Below, piece by piece: positions 17,583 to 26,703 of a stretch of DNA of 64,000 bases. The stretch spans positions 186,001 through 250,000 of the forward strand of contig WOUZ01000004.1 in NCBI GenBank assembly GCA_009773165.1, given 5' to 3'. This stretch comes from Bacteroidota bacterium (GTDB taxonomy: Bacteria; Bacteroidota; Bacteroidia; Bacteroidales; F082). The notes beneath the pieces were generated by a model. That model did no database searches, was not told where the DNA came from, and worked only from the letters and a program-made list of their open reading frames with translations. The position numbers were made by a program, and so were the translations under genes. The stretch's first letter is position 1. Each line of letters starts with the position of its first letter.

Positions 17583-17996
17583 ATGTTGCAACACAAAATT
17601 ATTATCCAAAATCAGCTTTCTGAACTGGAAACTATCGCAACGACGCTGGAAACAGTTGGTGAAAACTGGGATCTGTCTATGAGTATTACACTGAATTTAA
17701 ACCTTGTCCTTGAAGAACTTATAACCAATATCATTTTCTATGGTTATACTGATAAGAATGAGCATTTTATTGAAATTAATATTGATTTCGATGATAGCAG
17801 GATTTTCTTAAAAGTTGAGGATGATGGAATAGCATTCAATCCGTTACTCAAAGAAGAAGCCGACATTTCGCTACCGGTTGAAGAAAGAGCAATCGGCGGT
17901 TTAGGAATTCACTTTGTACGAAAAATAATGGATACAATATCCTATGAGCGTAAAAACGAAAAGAATATTTTAACAATGATAAAGACAGTCAAATAG
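17583..17996 (+). CDS. RsbW/SpoIIAB-like anti-sigma-type serine kinase
   Basis: The 137-residue protein consists only of a GHKL ATP-binding domain of the anti-sigma type. It has the N-box LVLEELITNI (E45, N49), VEDDGIAFNP (D80-D81-G82) and GGLGIHFVRKIMD (105-117). Proteins of this type phosphorylate a conserved Ser in STAS proteins and, when free, bind a sigma factor or another partner. All nucleotide-binding motifs look intact, so it should be active. It lies 16 bases after the phosphatase gene. No sigma factor gene is nearby, so its second partner is unknown. Confidence 0.92.
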   Translation: MLQHKIIIQNQLSELETIATTLETVGENWDLSMSITLNLNLVLEELITNIIFYGYTDKNEHFIEINIDFDDSRIFLKVEDDGIAFNPLLKEEADISLPVEERAIGGLGIHFVRKIMDTISYERKNEKNILTMIKTVK

Positions 17997-18043
17997 TTAA
18001 TTATCAATTACTAAAAACATTAAACTACAAAATTGCAGTTAAT

Positions 18044-18799
18044 ATGAAGCTCCAATACTTGATAATATGTGGTATCCTCAGCAATACTCTGATATTTTCG
18101 GTGATGGAAATCAAATGTCAAACTGCTTACGCAACCGATTCAACAGAAAATAACAACTTAAAAGTTGAACTCAATACCGAGTTGGTTAGTCAATACATTT
18201 GGCGTGGTCAACTGTTTGATTATCACCCCCAGATACAACCTCAGATTCAGCTTACTACAGGAAATTTCATTTTTGGAATCTGGGGATCGCAATCGCTTCT
18301 AACCTCCGATGCTGAGATCGACTTTTATGCATCCTATTCATATCGTTCAATTACCTTATCAATTTATGACTATTTCTATTTCGATGAGAGTAATCTTGGT
18401 GAAAGTCGCTTCTTCAATTATAGAAATTATGACTCCATTGTATCAAACCACACCCTTGATGCATGCCTTCTTTTCGACAAAATTGGCGGAACAAACTTTT
18501 CACTCACTGCCTCTTGTTTTTTTCTGGGCGATGACCATAACTCAAATCGCGTAAGACAGTTTTCAAATTACCTTAATCTTGACTACAGCTTTTCTTATCA
18601 GGAAATGGATTTAATCTTATCGGCAGGTGGAACTTTAAGTAATGGCTTTTACGCCGAAAACGCAGCCATTACTACCTTATCCCTTAAAGCAATCAGAACG
18701 ATTCCTATAAATAAAAATACCGGAATTGATTTATCAGGAACCTTTACTTTTAACCCGAATCAAGAAACCCTGTTTTTTACCTTCGGAATAAAAATTTAA
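18044..18799 (+). CDS. Outer-membrane beta-barrel protein, TorF-like
   Basis: The 251-residue protein has a signal peptide (to about residue 27). An alternating hydrophobic/aromatic pattern follows, typical of a small outer-membrane barrel, ending FFTFGIKI. The SQYIWRGQLFDYHPQIQPQI stretch resembles the start of TorF (gcw_chp) family putative porins. It lies in the same direction between the RsbW-like and STAS genes, so an outer-membrane channel appears to be part of this signalling operon. The family assignment is by motif memory and is moderate. Confidence 0.6.
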   Translation: MKLQYLIICGILSNTLIFSVMEIKCQTAYATDSTENNNLKVELNTELVSQYIWRGQLFDYHPQIQPQIQLTTGNFIFGIWGSQSLLTSDAEIDFYASYSYRSITLSIYDYFYFDESNLGESRFFNYRNYDSIVSNHTLDACLLFDKIGGTNFSLTASCFFLGDDHNSNRVRQFSNYLNLDYSFSYQEMDLILSAGGTLSNGFYAENAAITTLSLKAIRTIPINKNTGIDLSGTFTFNPNQETLFFTFGIKI

Positions 18800-18856
18800 A
18801 CGATTAAAACTTTAACATTAATTAATTCAAATAATAACAAATTCAAAACATTTCAA

Positions 18857-19183
18857 ATGGAAGCAAAAATCAGTAAATCAGACAATTACACTTTAGTAGC
18901 TATTAATGGCAGGATCGACACAGTAACTGCAGTCGAATTCGAACGTGTTGTTACACAAGTGCTTGAAGACGAAAGCAGTGCTGTAGTTATGGATTGTGCA
19001 GGACTGGATTATATCAGCAGTTCGGGCCTAAGGGTTTTTCTAATGATGCAAAAACGCATGATGTCGAAGAAAGGGAAACTTCATATTTGTTGTCTTCGCT
19101 CAAATATTCAGGAAATTTTTGACATTTCGGGCTTCTCAACTATCTTTCAGATTTTCCCCGACGAACAATCAGCAAAACCGTAA
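18857..19183 (+). CDS. STAS-domain anti-anti-sigma factor (RsbV/SpoIIAA-like)
   Basis: The 108-residue single-domain STAS protein has the typical N-terminal strand pair with NGRIDTVTA and the phosphorylation loop CAGLDYISSSGLRVFL. Ser55 aligns with the phosphorylated Ser of SpoIIAA. It is expected to be phosphorylated by the RsbW-like kinase (17583) and dephosphorylated by the receiver-PP2C protein (16388). It is the obvious simple switch in this operon. Fusion STAS proteins nearby suggest the same switch has several outputs. Confidence 0.93.
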   Translation: MEAKISKSDNYTLVAINGRIDTVTAVEFERVVTQVLEDESSAVVMDCAGLDYISSSGLRVFLMMQKRMMSKKGKLHICCLRSNIQEIFDISGFSTIFQIFPDEQSAKP

Positions 19184-19256
19184 CCTTCCATAATATAGGT
19201 TTCTCTTTTCTATTTTGAGGATAAAAAGTAACAATTGAATAATTGTAAATAAATCT

Positions 19257-20741
19257 ATGATACCACGTAAACTACTTCAGGGTGAGTATATTGCCAAATT
19301 AACATTGTTTTCTGATAAGCTATACATACGTCAGGCTCAGGAGTTTGTGATGTATTATGCCCGTTTGTTTAAATTTAGCCAAAAGGACTTAACAAAGCTT
19401 GAACTTGCTACCGAAGAGGCTGTTTTGAATACGATCGAAAATTCTTTCGAGGAAGGCGAGTTTGGTCGTTTTGAGGTTAAAGTGGGCTACAGACCAGGCG
19501 CTTTTATTATATCAGTTGAGGATCAGGGAATTCCAGCAGATGCCGAACGCCTCGAACGTCAGGAAAACTCTGCTTTAGGAATATTACTAATGCGAAATCT
19601 TGTTGACGAGTTTAATATCATCAACTTAGGTCGTGACGGTAAAAAAATGGAGCTAATCAAATATTTACCAGAAACAAGCATCGCCGACCTGCTGAGCGCT
19701 GAAGAGTTGGAAAGTAAAGGGCCTAACGATGAAGCACCTGCAACCGATACGCCAACAATGCGACTTATAAAACCTGAAGATGCTCCAATGCTTTCCCGGC
19801 TTGCCTACAGGGTGTATGGTTACACCTATGCGTCGGTGTTTTACTTCCCTGAAAAAATAAAGGAACTGATCGAAAACGGACTGCTTAATTCAGTTGTTTC
19901 TGTAAATAAAGACGGTGAAATTATCGGAAACTTAAGCTTATTCTTCGAACACAAGGATGCCAAAGTTGCCGATTCGGGGGCAGCCATGATCGATCCTCGC
20001 TACAGAGGCCATAGTTTATTTAAAGAGTCGAAAAAATTCCTTCAACGATATGCCGAAGCAAATGGAATGTATGGGATATTTAGTGAAGCTGTCACCATTC
20101 ACTCTTTTACCCAGCAAGGCAACCTCAGTTTAGGAGCTAAAGAAACCGGTATTATGCTTGCTTATGCCAGTGAAAATCTGACGTTTAAAAAAATCAATAA
20201 TGACAAAAAAAGCGAGCAACGACAAGCTGTTGCACTGTTCTACCTCAAAACTAATAAAGAGCCTCATCGAAAGGTGTATTTAAACGAAAAGTTTTATCCT
20301 TTACTGAAGATGCTTTGCGAACATAATGACCTCGACAGAGAAATTATCATGATTTCTGATCAGGAAACAGCTGAGGCTCAACGTGAACAATCGGTAATTA
20401 GCACTACTGTAAAACCTGATTTGAACATAGCCGTTATAATCGTTCATGAAGCCGGATCAGATGCTGTCCCGCTTATCTCTCAACAATTAAGGGAGTTATG
20501 CCTTAAAAAAATTGAAACAATTTATCTTGAATTGCCTGTAAATGAACCTTATACAGCCGTACTTGCACGTGAAATGAATCAAAAAGGATTCATGCTAAGC
20601 GGAATTATCCCTGAACTACGCGAAGGAGATATTCTTAAAATGCAGTATCTCAACAATGTATATGTTGATCCGGCAAAAATTGTGATTGCCTCTCCCCTCA
20701 CCCGTGAACTTCTGAATGTGATTATGAAAGACTATAAGTAA
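19257..20741 (+). CDS. RsbW-like ATPase fused to GNAT acetyltransferase
   Basis: The 494-residue fusion starts with an anti-sigma-type GHKL domain (about 10-140): N-box EEAVLNTIEN (E54, N58), VEDQGIP (D89, G91) and ALGILLMRNLVDE. After a linker comes a GNAT acetyltransferase domain (about 167-310) with MRLIKPEDAPML as first strand and DPRYRGHSLFKES as the acetyl-CoA loop. The last 180 residues form a further alpha/beta part that I cannot name, perhaps a second, diverged GNAT unit. Such a layout places acetyltransferase output under partner switching: a STAS protein bound to the first domain could control it. The acetylation substrate is unknown. Confidence 0.85.
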   Translation: MIPRKLLQGEYIAKLTLFSDKLYIRQAQEFVMYYARLFKFSQKDLTKLELATEEAVLNTIENSFEEGEFGRFEVKVGYRPGAFIISVEDQGIPADAERLERQENSALGILLMRNLVDEFNIINLGRDGKKMELIKYLPETSIADLLSAEELESKGPNDEAPATDTPTMRLIKPEDAPMLSRLAYRVYGYTYASVFYFPEKIKELIENGLLNSVVSVNKDGEIIGNLSLFFEHKDAKVADSGAAMIDPRYRGHSLFKESKKFLQRYAEANGMYGIFSEAVTIHSFTQQGNLSLGAKETGIMLAYASENLTFKKINNDKKSEQRQAVALFYLKTNKEPHRKVYLNEKFYPLLKMLCEHNDLDREIIMISDQETAEAQREQSVISTTVKPDLNIAVIIVHEAGSDAVPLISQQLRELCLKKIETIYLELPVNEPYTAVLAREMNQKGFMLSGIIPELREGDILKMQYLNNVYVDPAKIVIASPLTRELLNVIMKDYK

Positions 20742-20796
20742 CAGTTCTTAGCTGCTACGTTTTTCTTGTAGAAAAAAAAGTTCTGTCGGGATTGTT

Positions 20797-20804
20797 ATCT
20801 TTGT
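20797..20804 (+). promoter_or_regulatory. -7 element upstream of the STAS-kinase fusion gene
   Basis: TATCTTTG matches TAnnTTTG and lies 24 bases before the start codon, suggesting a separate promoter here. No good -33 element is seen at the usual spacing. Confidence 0.45.
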
Positions 20805-20827
20805 TTACAAACTTATGCGTGAATTAA

Positions 20828-23053
20828 ATGGAAATTATTACAGATCAACAGAATAGAGTCATTCAACCGATAGGTAGGATTGATGCAAACACCAGTTCAG
20901 CACTTGAAACTGTACTCACAGGTTTTGCTAATGAGGGTAAAGATATGATACTGGATCTTTCACAATGCAACTATTTATCAAGTGCAGGGATTCGGATTTT
21001 ATTGAAAACAAAAAAAATGCTGCTTCAAAGTCGAAACGAACTTTATATTGTTTCTCCAACTGTTGACGTATTTCAAGTGTTTGAAACAGCCGGCTTGCAC
21101 AAATTATTCCATTTTGAAAACAGTGTGGAAGTTGCCAGGAAAAAACTAAGCATTGCTAAAAAGCCTCATAAACAAACCATTGATTTCCAACTCTCAGGGA
21201 AAACTTTTGTTTATACCTCAACAGGAATAGAAAACAGTGGTGCTTTTTGGAAAGGTCCCGACATAGTTAGTTTTAAAGAACTTGGCCTTTCAATTGGCAT
21301 CGGGCATATCAGAAGTTTACCAGGCTCATTAAATGATTCGTTTGATTTCTTCATGTCAACAGGAAGTTGCGCAGGTTTCTATAACATTGACAATGAGCAT
21401 GAAGCTGATTTCAGGATTTCATCCAACCCGGCAAAAAATGGGCTGCCGGTAAGCGAAGCTATCTCATTCGGTTCACAACCTGCAGGGTTACTAAGATTAG
21501 ACACGCCATCAACGGTGACTTTTGATGAGTTACAGCATGCCGTTAAGCTTATGCAGAAGCTGACAAAAGTGGAAAATTGTATAACATTGGTCATAGTTGC
21601 TTCCATGAGTAGAGATACTCCTGCTATCAAAATGTATGCGCTGATTAAGGATGAAAACCTCGAAAAAAACACAGGAAATTGCCCATCTTCATCAGAAAGT
21701 ATTTTTTATTCAAATTTCAATGGGGCAAAGCATGGAATTCAATTTGAATTAGATGATATCGATGACTTCCTTTCAGAAACTGATCTTCACGACTTTTTGC
21801 AATCGAATCTTAGTTTTGAAAATATCTCTGAAATAACCATCTTGAACGAATCGGAAACCATCGAGAACCCTTTCATCTGGCTTTTTCCCGTAAATCAACT
21901 CGCTGATGGCAGCTTGCAACGCATTCAAATTGAGACACCTGAAGATTTCTCTTTTGAACCTCACAAATCCTTTTTAACCCGGCAATTGTTTACAGATGCC
22001 TCCAAACTTAAAGTTGAGCCACTTCATGGAGGATTTTCAGCCCAAACATTTCATGTCACATCTTTTGATCATGAAGGCAGAAAAATGCGGCCAACGGTAA
22101 TGAAAGTTGCACATCGTGATTTAATTGAGCGTGAGTCTGATCGCTGTTCCCGCTATGCTTTGCCTTACATTTTTAATAACAGCGCGGTTGTGCTCGGGGC
22201 TGAATTTTATGGCGAAACAGGTGCGCTGCGGTATAATTTTGTTGGAATTGGAGGCGAATCAAGTCAGCTGAAATGGCTGACCCATTATTACCATCAAAAA
22301 GATATTGCTTTTTTAGAACCATTGTTCGACAAAATTTTCCTTCAAATTCTCAAGCCCTGGTATGGTCAACCTGTCGTAAAAACCATACAACCTTTTGAGG
22401 AACATGATCCTACATATACTTTCTTCCCTCATATTTATGATACAGTAAAAGAACTGTTTTCTATTTCATCCGATGAGCAGGAAATCTTTGTTGCTGAAGC
22501 AGGACGTAAATTGTTGAACCCTTATTGGTTTTTAAAACACGAATATCCAAAAAGACGCGAAAAGAGTATCAAGTACCCAACTGGAATCTGTCATGGAGAC
22601 CTCAATATGCAAAATATCCTTCTTGATGAATCGATGAATGTTTACCTTATCGACTTTTCTGAGACGAAACAGCGTTCAGTTGTTTCAGATTTTGCACGTT
22701 TGGAAGCAATCTTTTTGGTTGATAACGCTCCATTGAATACTGAAGATGACATGAAAACTTATCTTGATTTTATCGAATCATTTTATGATGTTACTGATCT
22801 TCAGAGTATTTCTCCAAACACTTATAAAGGAGTTCATTTTGATAAGGTTGCTAAAAATCATGCCTTATCTTTAAAAATGCGTAACTACGCCTATGAGAGT
22901 TCACTTCAAAACGCTGATCCCATACCTTATTATATTGCCTTGTTGGAATGGGTACTGCCAATTGTTTGTTATGGTATACCAATTCCACAAAGAAGACTTT
23001 CAATGATTGTCGCATCGTTCTTATGTGAAAAAGTAATGAAAACTGATTTTTAA
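20828..23053 (+). CDS. STAS / new middle domain / APH-like kinase fusion protein
   Basis: The 741-residue protein has an N-terminal STAS domain (1-105) with the phosphorylation loop LSQCNYLSSAGIRILL (Ser52). A middle region follows (about 120-360), which I also find in the STAS protein encoded at 28621-29844. The C-terminal part (about 380-720) resembles aminoglycoside-phosphotransferase-type kinases: a GGFSAQTF nucleotide loop (401-408), VMKVAH with Lys426, catalytic Asp591 in CHGDLNMQNILL, and metal-binding Asp609 in LIDFSE. All key kinase residues are present, so it is probably active on a small molecule or protein. Partner switching through the STAS part may control it. Confidence 0.85.
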   Translation: MEIITDQQNRVIQPIGRIDANTSSALETVLTGFANEGKDMILDLSQCNYLSSAGIRILLKTKKMLLQSRNELYIVSPTVDVFQVFETAGLHKLFHFENSVEVARKKLSIAKKPHKQTIDFQLSGKTFVYTSTGIENSGAFWKGPDIVSFKELGLSIGIGHIRSLPGSLNDSFDFFMSTGSCAGFYNIDNEHEADFRISSNPAKNGLPVSEAISFGSQPAGLLRLDTPSTVTFDELQHAVKLMQKLTKVENCITLVIVASMSRDTPAIKMYALIKDENLEKNTGNCPSSSESIFYSNFNGAKHGIQFELDDIDDFLSETDLHDFLQSNLSFENISEITILNESETIENPFIWLFPVNQLADGSLQRIQIETPEDFSFEPHKSFLTRQLFTDASKLKVEPLHGGFSAQTFHVTSFDHEGRKMRPTVMKVAHRDLIERESDRCSRYALPYIFNNSAVVLGAEFYGETGALRYNFVGIGGESSQLKWLTHYYHQKDIAFLEPLFDKIFLQILKPWYGQPVVKTIQPFEEHDPTYTFFPHIYDTVKELFSISSDEQEIFVAEAGRKLLNPYWFLKHEYPKRREKSIKYPTGICHGDLNMQNILLDESMNVYLIDFSETKQRSVVSDFARLEAIFLVDNAPLNTEDDMKTYLDFIESFYDVTDLQSISPNTYKGVHFDKVAKNHALSLKMRNYAYESSLQNADPIPYYIALLEWVLPIVCYGIPIPQRRLSMIVASFLCEKVMKTDF

Positions 23054-23112
23054 TACTTTAGCACTGTATAAAAGAAGAATTATTTTAATATACTTCTAAT
23101 TAGCATGTTAAA

Positions 23113-23988
23113 ATGAAACCAATGCAATTTAATATTGACGAACTTAAATTTGAGAAACTCGACCTGCAAGGAGTTGAAACACTCATTGAATGGGCACGAC
23201 AAGAAGGCTGGAATCCTGGATTGAATGATGCCCAAATCTTCTATCAAACTGATAATGAAGGCCATTACGGTTTCTTTCTTCACGATAAGTTGATCGCGGG
23301 AGGTTCAATTGTTTCATACAATGGAGAGTTCGGTTTTATGGGGCTATTTATTGTTCAGCCTGAATTCAGATCAGTAGGTCTGGGAAGGGAATTATGGTTT
23401 AAACGAAGGGATATGTTACTTTCACGACTCCAGCCTGGAGCTTCAATTGGCATGGACGGTGTTGTTTCGATGCAACCTTTTTATCAAAAAGGTGGTTTTG
23501 AGCCAGCATTTCGTGATGAACGTTATATGAAACATGGCGAATATTTTCCGCCAGATCCTGCGATTTCATCCATCAATGCAAATGACTTTGAAATGATAGC
23601 TGAATTTGATAAAAGCTGTTTTGGCTTTGGTCGTAAGCTTTTCCTCACTGCATGGTTAAACAACTCTAACAGTAAATCGTTTAAGTTGATGATTAATAAT
23701 CATTTGCAAGGATATGCTATTCTTAGAAAAACATACAATGGTTATAAAATTGGTCCTCTATTTGCCAATAATGAAACCGTCGCTGAATGTCTTTATAAAG
23801 CTTGTCTAAGCAACGCCCAGGGCGAAGAAGTATTTTTGGATATTCCGGTTAACAATCTTGCAGCCATCAAATTGATAAAAAAATTTAATGCCGCTTATGT
23901 TTTTGAATGTGCCCGCATGTATTATGGTAACGCACCTAAAGTTGAGTTAAATAAAGTCTTTGGGATCACTACCTTTGAATTAGGTTAA
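23113..23988 (+). CDS. GNAT family N-acetyltransferase (YitH/YitI-like, two-part)
   Basis: The 291-residue protein has an N-terminal GNAT domain (about 8-140) with WARQEGWNPGLNDA, then FIVQPEFRSVGLGRELW as the acetyl-CoA loop and MDGVVSMQPFYQKGGFE. A second, shorter GNAT-like unit follows (about 155-285, NGYKIGPLFAN...). This two-part form is known from uncharacterised acetyltransferases in many bacteria. It lies 60 bases after the STAS-kinase gene in the same direction. It may be unrelated in function or may add a further acetylation step to the cluster. Confidence 0.82.
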   Translation: MKPMQFNIDELKFEKLDLQGVETLIEWARQEGWNPGLNDAQIFYQTDNEGHYGFFLHDKLIAGGSIVSYNGEFGFMGLFIVQPEFRSVGLGRELWFKRRDMLLSRLQPGASIGMDGVVSMQPFYQKGGFEPAFRDERYMKHGEYFPPDPAISSINANDFEMIAEFDKSCFGFGRKLFLTAWLNNSNSKSFKLMINNHLQGYAILRKTYNGYKIGPLFANNETVAECLYKACLSNAQGEEVFLDIPVNNLAAIKLIKKFNAAYVFECARMYYGNAPKVELNKVFGITTFELG

Positions 23989-23999
23989 TAAAATAATTC

Positions 24000-24959
24000 A
24001 TGAATAAGATACTGCATGTCAATAGTTTAATAATAATCTTAACACTTATCATGTGCGCATGTCAATCCAAGAAAGAAGCAATAAAGCTTCCGGTAGGAGA
24101 AGGTTTCTTAAATGTTACAGGCGGGAAGATTTGGTACAAAGTTGTAGGTGCTGAGAAAACAGGTATTCCTTTACTTGTTGTTCATGGCGGACCTGGAGCA
24201 CCTCATGATTACCTTTCTAATCTGGAAATATTAGCGAATGAACGACCTGTAATATTTTACGATCAACTTGGTTGTGGTAACTCAGATCGTCCATCCGACA
24301 CTTCGCTTTGGACGGTAGCACGCTTCACTGATGAGTTGGAACAATTGCGTATAGCATTAAACCTCAATGAATTTCATCTGCTTGGACAATCCTGGGGAGG
24401 TTACCTTACTACTAATTATATAATTAAGTATGGCTCAACCCATATAAAATCACTGACTTTGTCAGCTCCTCTGCTCAATTCTGTTCGCTGGGCAAATGAT
24501 CAGCGCATTTGGATTAGTCAATTACCTCAAAACGTGCAGGATACTATTATTAAATATGAAGCTTCCGGAGATTTTTCTTCTGCTTCCTATCAGGAAGCGG
24601 TTATGATTTTCTATCAGAAACATGTCTGTCGTCTTAATCCCTGGCCTGAGGCACTAAACCTTACGTTTCAAAAAATGGGATTGGAAGTATATAGCCATAT
24701 GTGGGGTCCAAGCGAGTTTACTTTAACAGGATGCTTGCAAAGCGCTGATTTAACTCCGGTGTTGAGCACTATTAACATCCCCTGTTTGTTAACATGCGGT
24801 GAGTTTGATGAAGCAAGACCTGAAACTATGCAAAGCTTTAAAGAACTAATTCCAAACGCCCGATTAAAAATCTTTGAGGGGGCATCTCATTCTCATCATC
24901 TTGAAAATCAAGAAGAGTACTTGCATACCCTCAGGTCTTTTTTGATTGATTCAGAGTAG
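24000..24959 (+). CDS. Proline-iminopeptidase-like alpha/beta hydrolase (S33), lipoprotein
   Basis: The 319-residue protein begins with a lipoprotein signal (LIMCAC, lipid Cys near 21). The S33 peptidase fold follows: oxyanion-hole motif VHGGPGAPHDYL, then YDQLGCGNSDRP, nucleophile Ser in LGQSWGGYL, acid in CGEFDEARPE, and catalytic His in GASHSHHLE. Members release N-terminal proline or other residues from short peptides. An envelope-anchored aminopeptidase next to amino-acid import genes would supply free amino acids, which fits the context. It is 11 bases downstream of the GNAT gene. Confidence 0.86.
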   Translation: MNKILHVNSLIIILTLIMCACQSKKEAIKLPVGEGFLNVTGGKIWYKVVGAEKTGIPLLVVHGGPGAPHDYLSNLEILANERPVIFYDQLGCGNSDRPSDTSLWTVARFTDELEQLRIALNLNEFHLLGQSWGGYLTTNYIIKYGSTHIKSLTLSAPLLNSVRWANDQRIWISQLPQNVQDTIIKYEASGDFSSASYQEAVMIFYQKHVCRLNPWPEALNLTFQKMGLEVYSHMWGPSEFTLTGCLQSADLTPVLSTINIPCLLTCGEFDEARPETMQSFKELIPNARLKIFEGASHSHHLENQEEYLHTLRSFLIDSE

Positions 24960-25272
24960 ACCCGAAATTTAACGAGACTAATTTCAAATTTTAATCGATT
25001 TGATAAAACCACAGTCGTTATCTTAATTTAATCATCTTCCTTACCCCTTTTCATTTTGTCGAGTTCAAAAAAACTGAATTAGTCCAAAAAATTAATTCTA
25101 TCTCTGAAAATTTTAATCTATTGATCTACATATTATTACGAATATAGCACGAAAATTTTAACATTTTTTGTTTAATCTTAAATGGTAAACATTGAACAAA
25201 ATTGATGATTCTGAGGTTTAGTTGAGGTAATTCGTAATTAAACTAACATTAACTCTATTAAACTCTACAGTC
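24960..25272. other. AT-rich intergenic region
   Basis: This 313-bp gap between the S33 hydrolase and FAS1 lipoprotein genes has no supported gene. I see no strong hairpin or clear -7 element, although a promoter for the FAS1 gene is expected here. Confidence 0.5.
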
Positions 25273-26202
25273 ATGCAAAAATTAAAATCTAAACTTCAGT
25301 ACTTTTTAGTCGCACTATTAATGGTGGGTGTTTTCACTTCTTGTTCGAAAGATGATGACCCTGTTGTCGAATCAAAAAACATCGTACAAACAGCAGTTTC
25401 TGATCCACAGTTTTCAATTTTGGTTTCAGCCCTGCAAAAGGCCAACTTAGTAACAGCTTTGGAAGGTACTGGTCCTTTCACGGTATTTGCTCCAACCAAC
25501 GCAGCATTTAATACCCTTTTCACTCAATTAGGAGTTTCTGGAATTAATGATTTGAGTGCAGAAATACTCAAGCCAATTCTATTGAACCATGTTGTAAGTG
25601 GAAAAGTAAAATCTACTGACATTGCAACCGGTTACGCCAACACCTTGAATAACAGTGGTCCAGGTCAAAACTTTATTAAGGTTTTCATCGAAAAAACAAC
25701 TTCAGTTAAAGTTGATGGAAGTAATGTAACAACAGCTGATGTTATGGCATCAAACGGCGTCATACATGTAATTGATAAAGTGATTATTCCAGCATCAGTT
25801 GTAAATCATGCAATTAACAATGCAGGATTTAGCACCCTTGTTCAAGCTGTTTTAAAAGCTGATCTAGCGTCTGCATTATCTGCTACCGGACCTTTTACTG
25901 TTTTTGCTCCAAGCAATGAGGCATTTGCAAAGTTATTTACTGCATTAGGTGTATCGGGAATTGCTGACCTTACAGCTGAACAACTTACGCCAATTTTGCT
26001 TTACCATGTTGTGTCAGGTAATGTAACAGCCTCACAAGTGATGTCGGGAAGTGTCCCAACATTGAAATCCGGAAGCAATATTAATGTAGTCGTAACAGGA
26101 GGAAGTGTAAAACTCAATGGCAACTCAAATGTTGTAGCTACTGACGTTCAAGGTACGAATGGTGTGATTCATGCAATTGACACTGTTCTACTTCCTGAAT
26201 AA
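25273..26202 (+). CDS. Lipoprotein with two FAS1 (fasciclin) domains
   Basis: The 309-residue protein has a lipoprotein signal (FTSC, Cys 24) and two FAS1 domains (about 37-172 and 176-308). Each carries the family motifs GPFTVFAPTNAAF / GPFTVFAPSNEAF, LLNHVVSG / LLYHVVSG, and NGVIHVIDKV / NGVIHAIDTV. FAS1 domains mediate adhesion to cells or polymers, so this is a surface or periplasmic adhesion-type lipoprotein. It is a single-gene unit ended by the hairpin at 26226-26249. Confidence 0.93.
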   Translation: MQKLKSKLQYFLVALLMVGVFTSCSKDDDPVVESKNIVQTAVSDPQFSILVSALQKANLVTALEGTGPFTVFAPTNAAFNTLFTQLGVSGINDLSAEILKPILLNHVVSGKVKSTDIATGYANTLNNSGPGQNFIKVFIEKTTSVKVDGSNVTTADVMASNGVIHVIDKVIIPASVVNHAINNAGFSTLVQAVLKADLASALSATGPFTVFAPSNEAFAKLFTALGVSGIADLTAEQLTPILLYHVVSGNVTASQVMSGSVPTLKSGSNINVVVTGGSVKLNGNSNVVATDVQGTNGVIHAIDTVLLPE

Positions 26203-26225
26203 TTTTCTCAGCCTATTTCATTAAA

Positions 26226-26249
26226 AAAACCGGTAGAATCTGCCGGTTT
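26226..26249 (+). terminator. Rho-independent terminator after the FAS1 gene
   Basis: An ACCGGTAGA / TCTGCCGGT stem (one G-T pair) with a 3-base loop is flanked by A and T runs, the latter of eight T. It is about 25 bases after the stop codon. Confidence 0.88.
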
Positions 26250-26313
26250 TTTTTATGTTCATACCTTTTATAAACTGAACCAGAAAAGAACTTTTGAGTT
26301 TTTTTGAGACATT

Positions 26314-26703
26314 TCATTCAATTCTTGTCCATTCACCTGAAAGTGCACTCAAACGTGGAATACAGGGCTCTCGATCTGCCATCAAAGTTAGCTTTTCATC
26401 AGTTACAGTATAGAGGTATGTTGCCTCTGAGTTGCAATCGGTATCATTAAATACCCTTAACTGAATATCATCAACAATTACATAACTAACTGTTGATGAA
26501 GTATGTCCGGGAATTAGCATCACAGGAATCCAATGCAAAAGACTATCATTGGTTAATTCAAGTTGAACATCATAATCAATACCATCCACATTATACTTGT
26601 GTTGATAAGTGCCCGTAATACTTACAGTTTTATCTTTCCCACATGATATGGAAAGAAAACAACAAATGATCAAAAGGAATAAATTGAAGCGAATGTGATT
26701 CAT
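26314..26703 (-). CDS. Small lipoprotein of unknown function
   Basis: The 129-residue protein has a lipoprotein signal peptide (LSISC, Cys near 21) and a mature part of alternating strands. The layout SITGTYQHK...LTLMADREPC...LSGEWTRIE is reminiscent of lipocalin-like lipoproteins of Bacteroidota. I do not recognise a specific family. It stands alone, about 170 bases before the ABC operon's end, on the same strand. Confidence 0.6.
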   Translation of the reverse strand: MNHIRFNLFLLIICCFLSISCGKDKTVSITGTYQHKYNVDGIDYDVQLELTNDSLLHWIPVMLIPGHTSSTVSYVIVDDIQLRVFNDTDCNSEATYLYTVTDEKLTLMADREPCIPRLSALSGEWTRIE

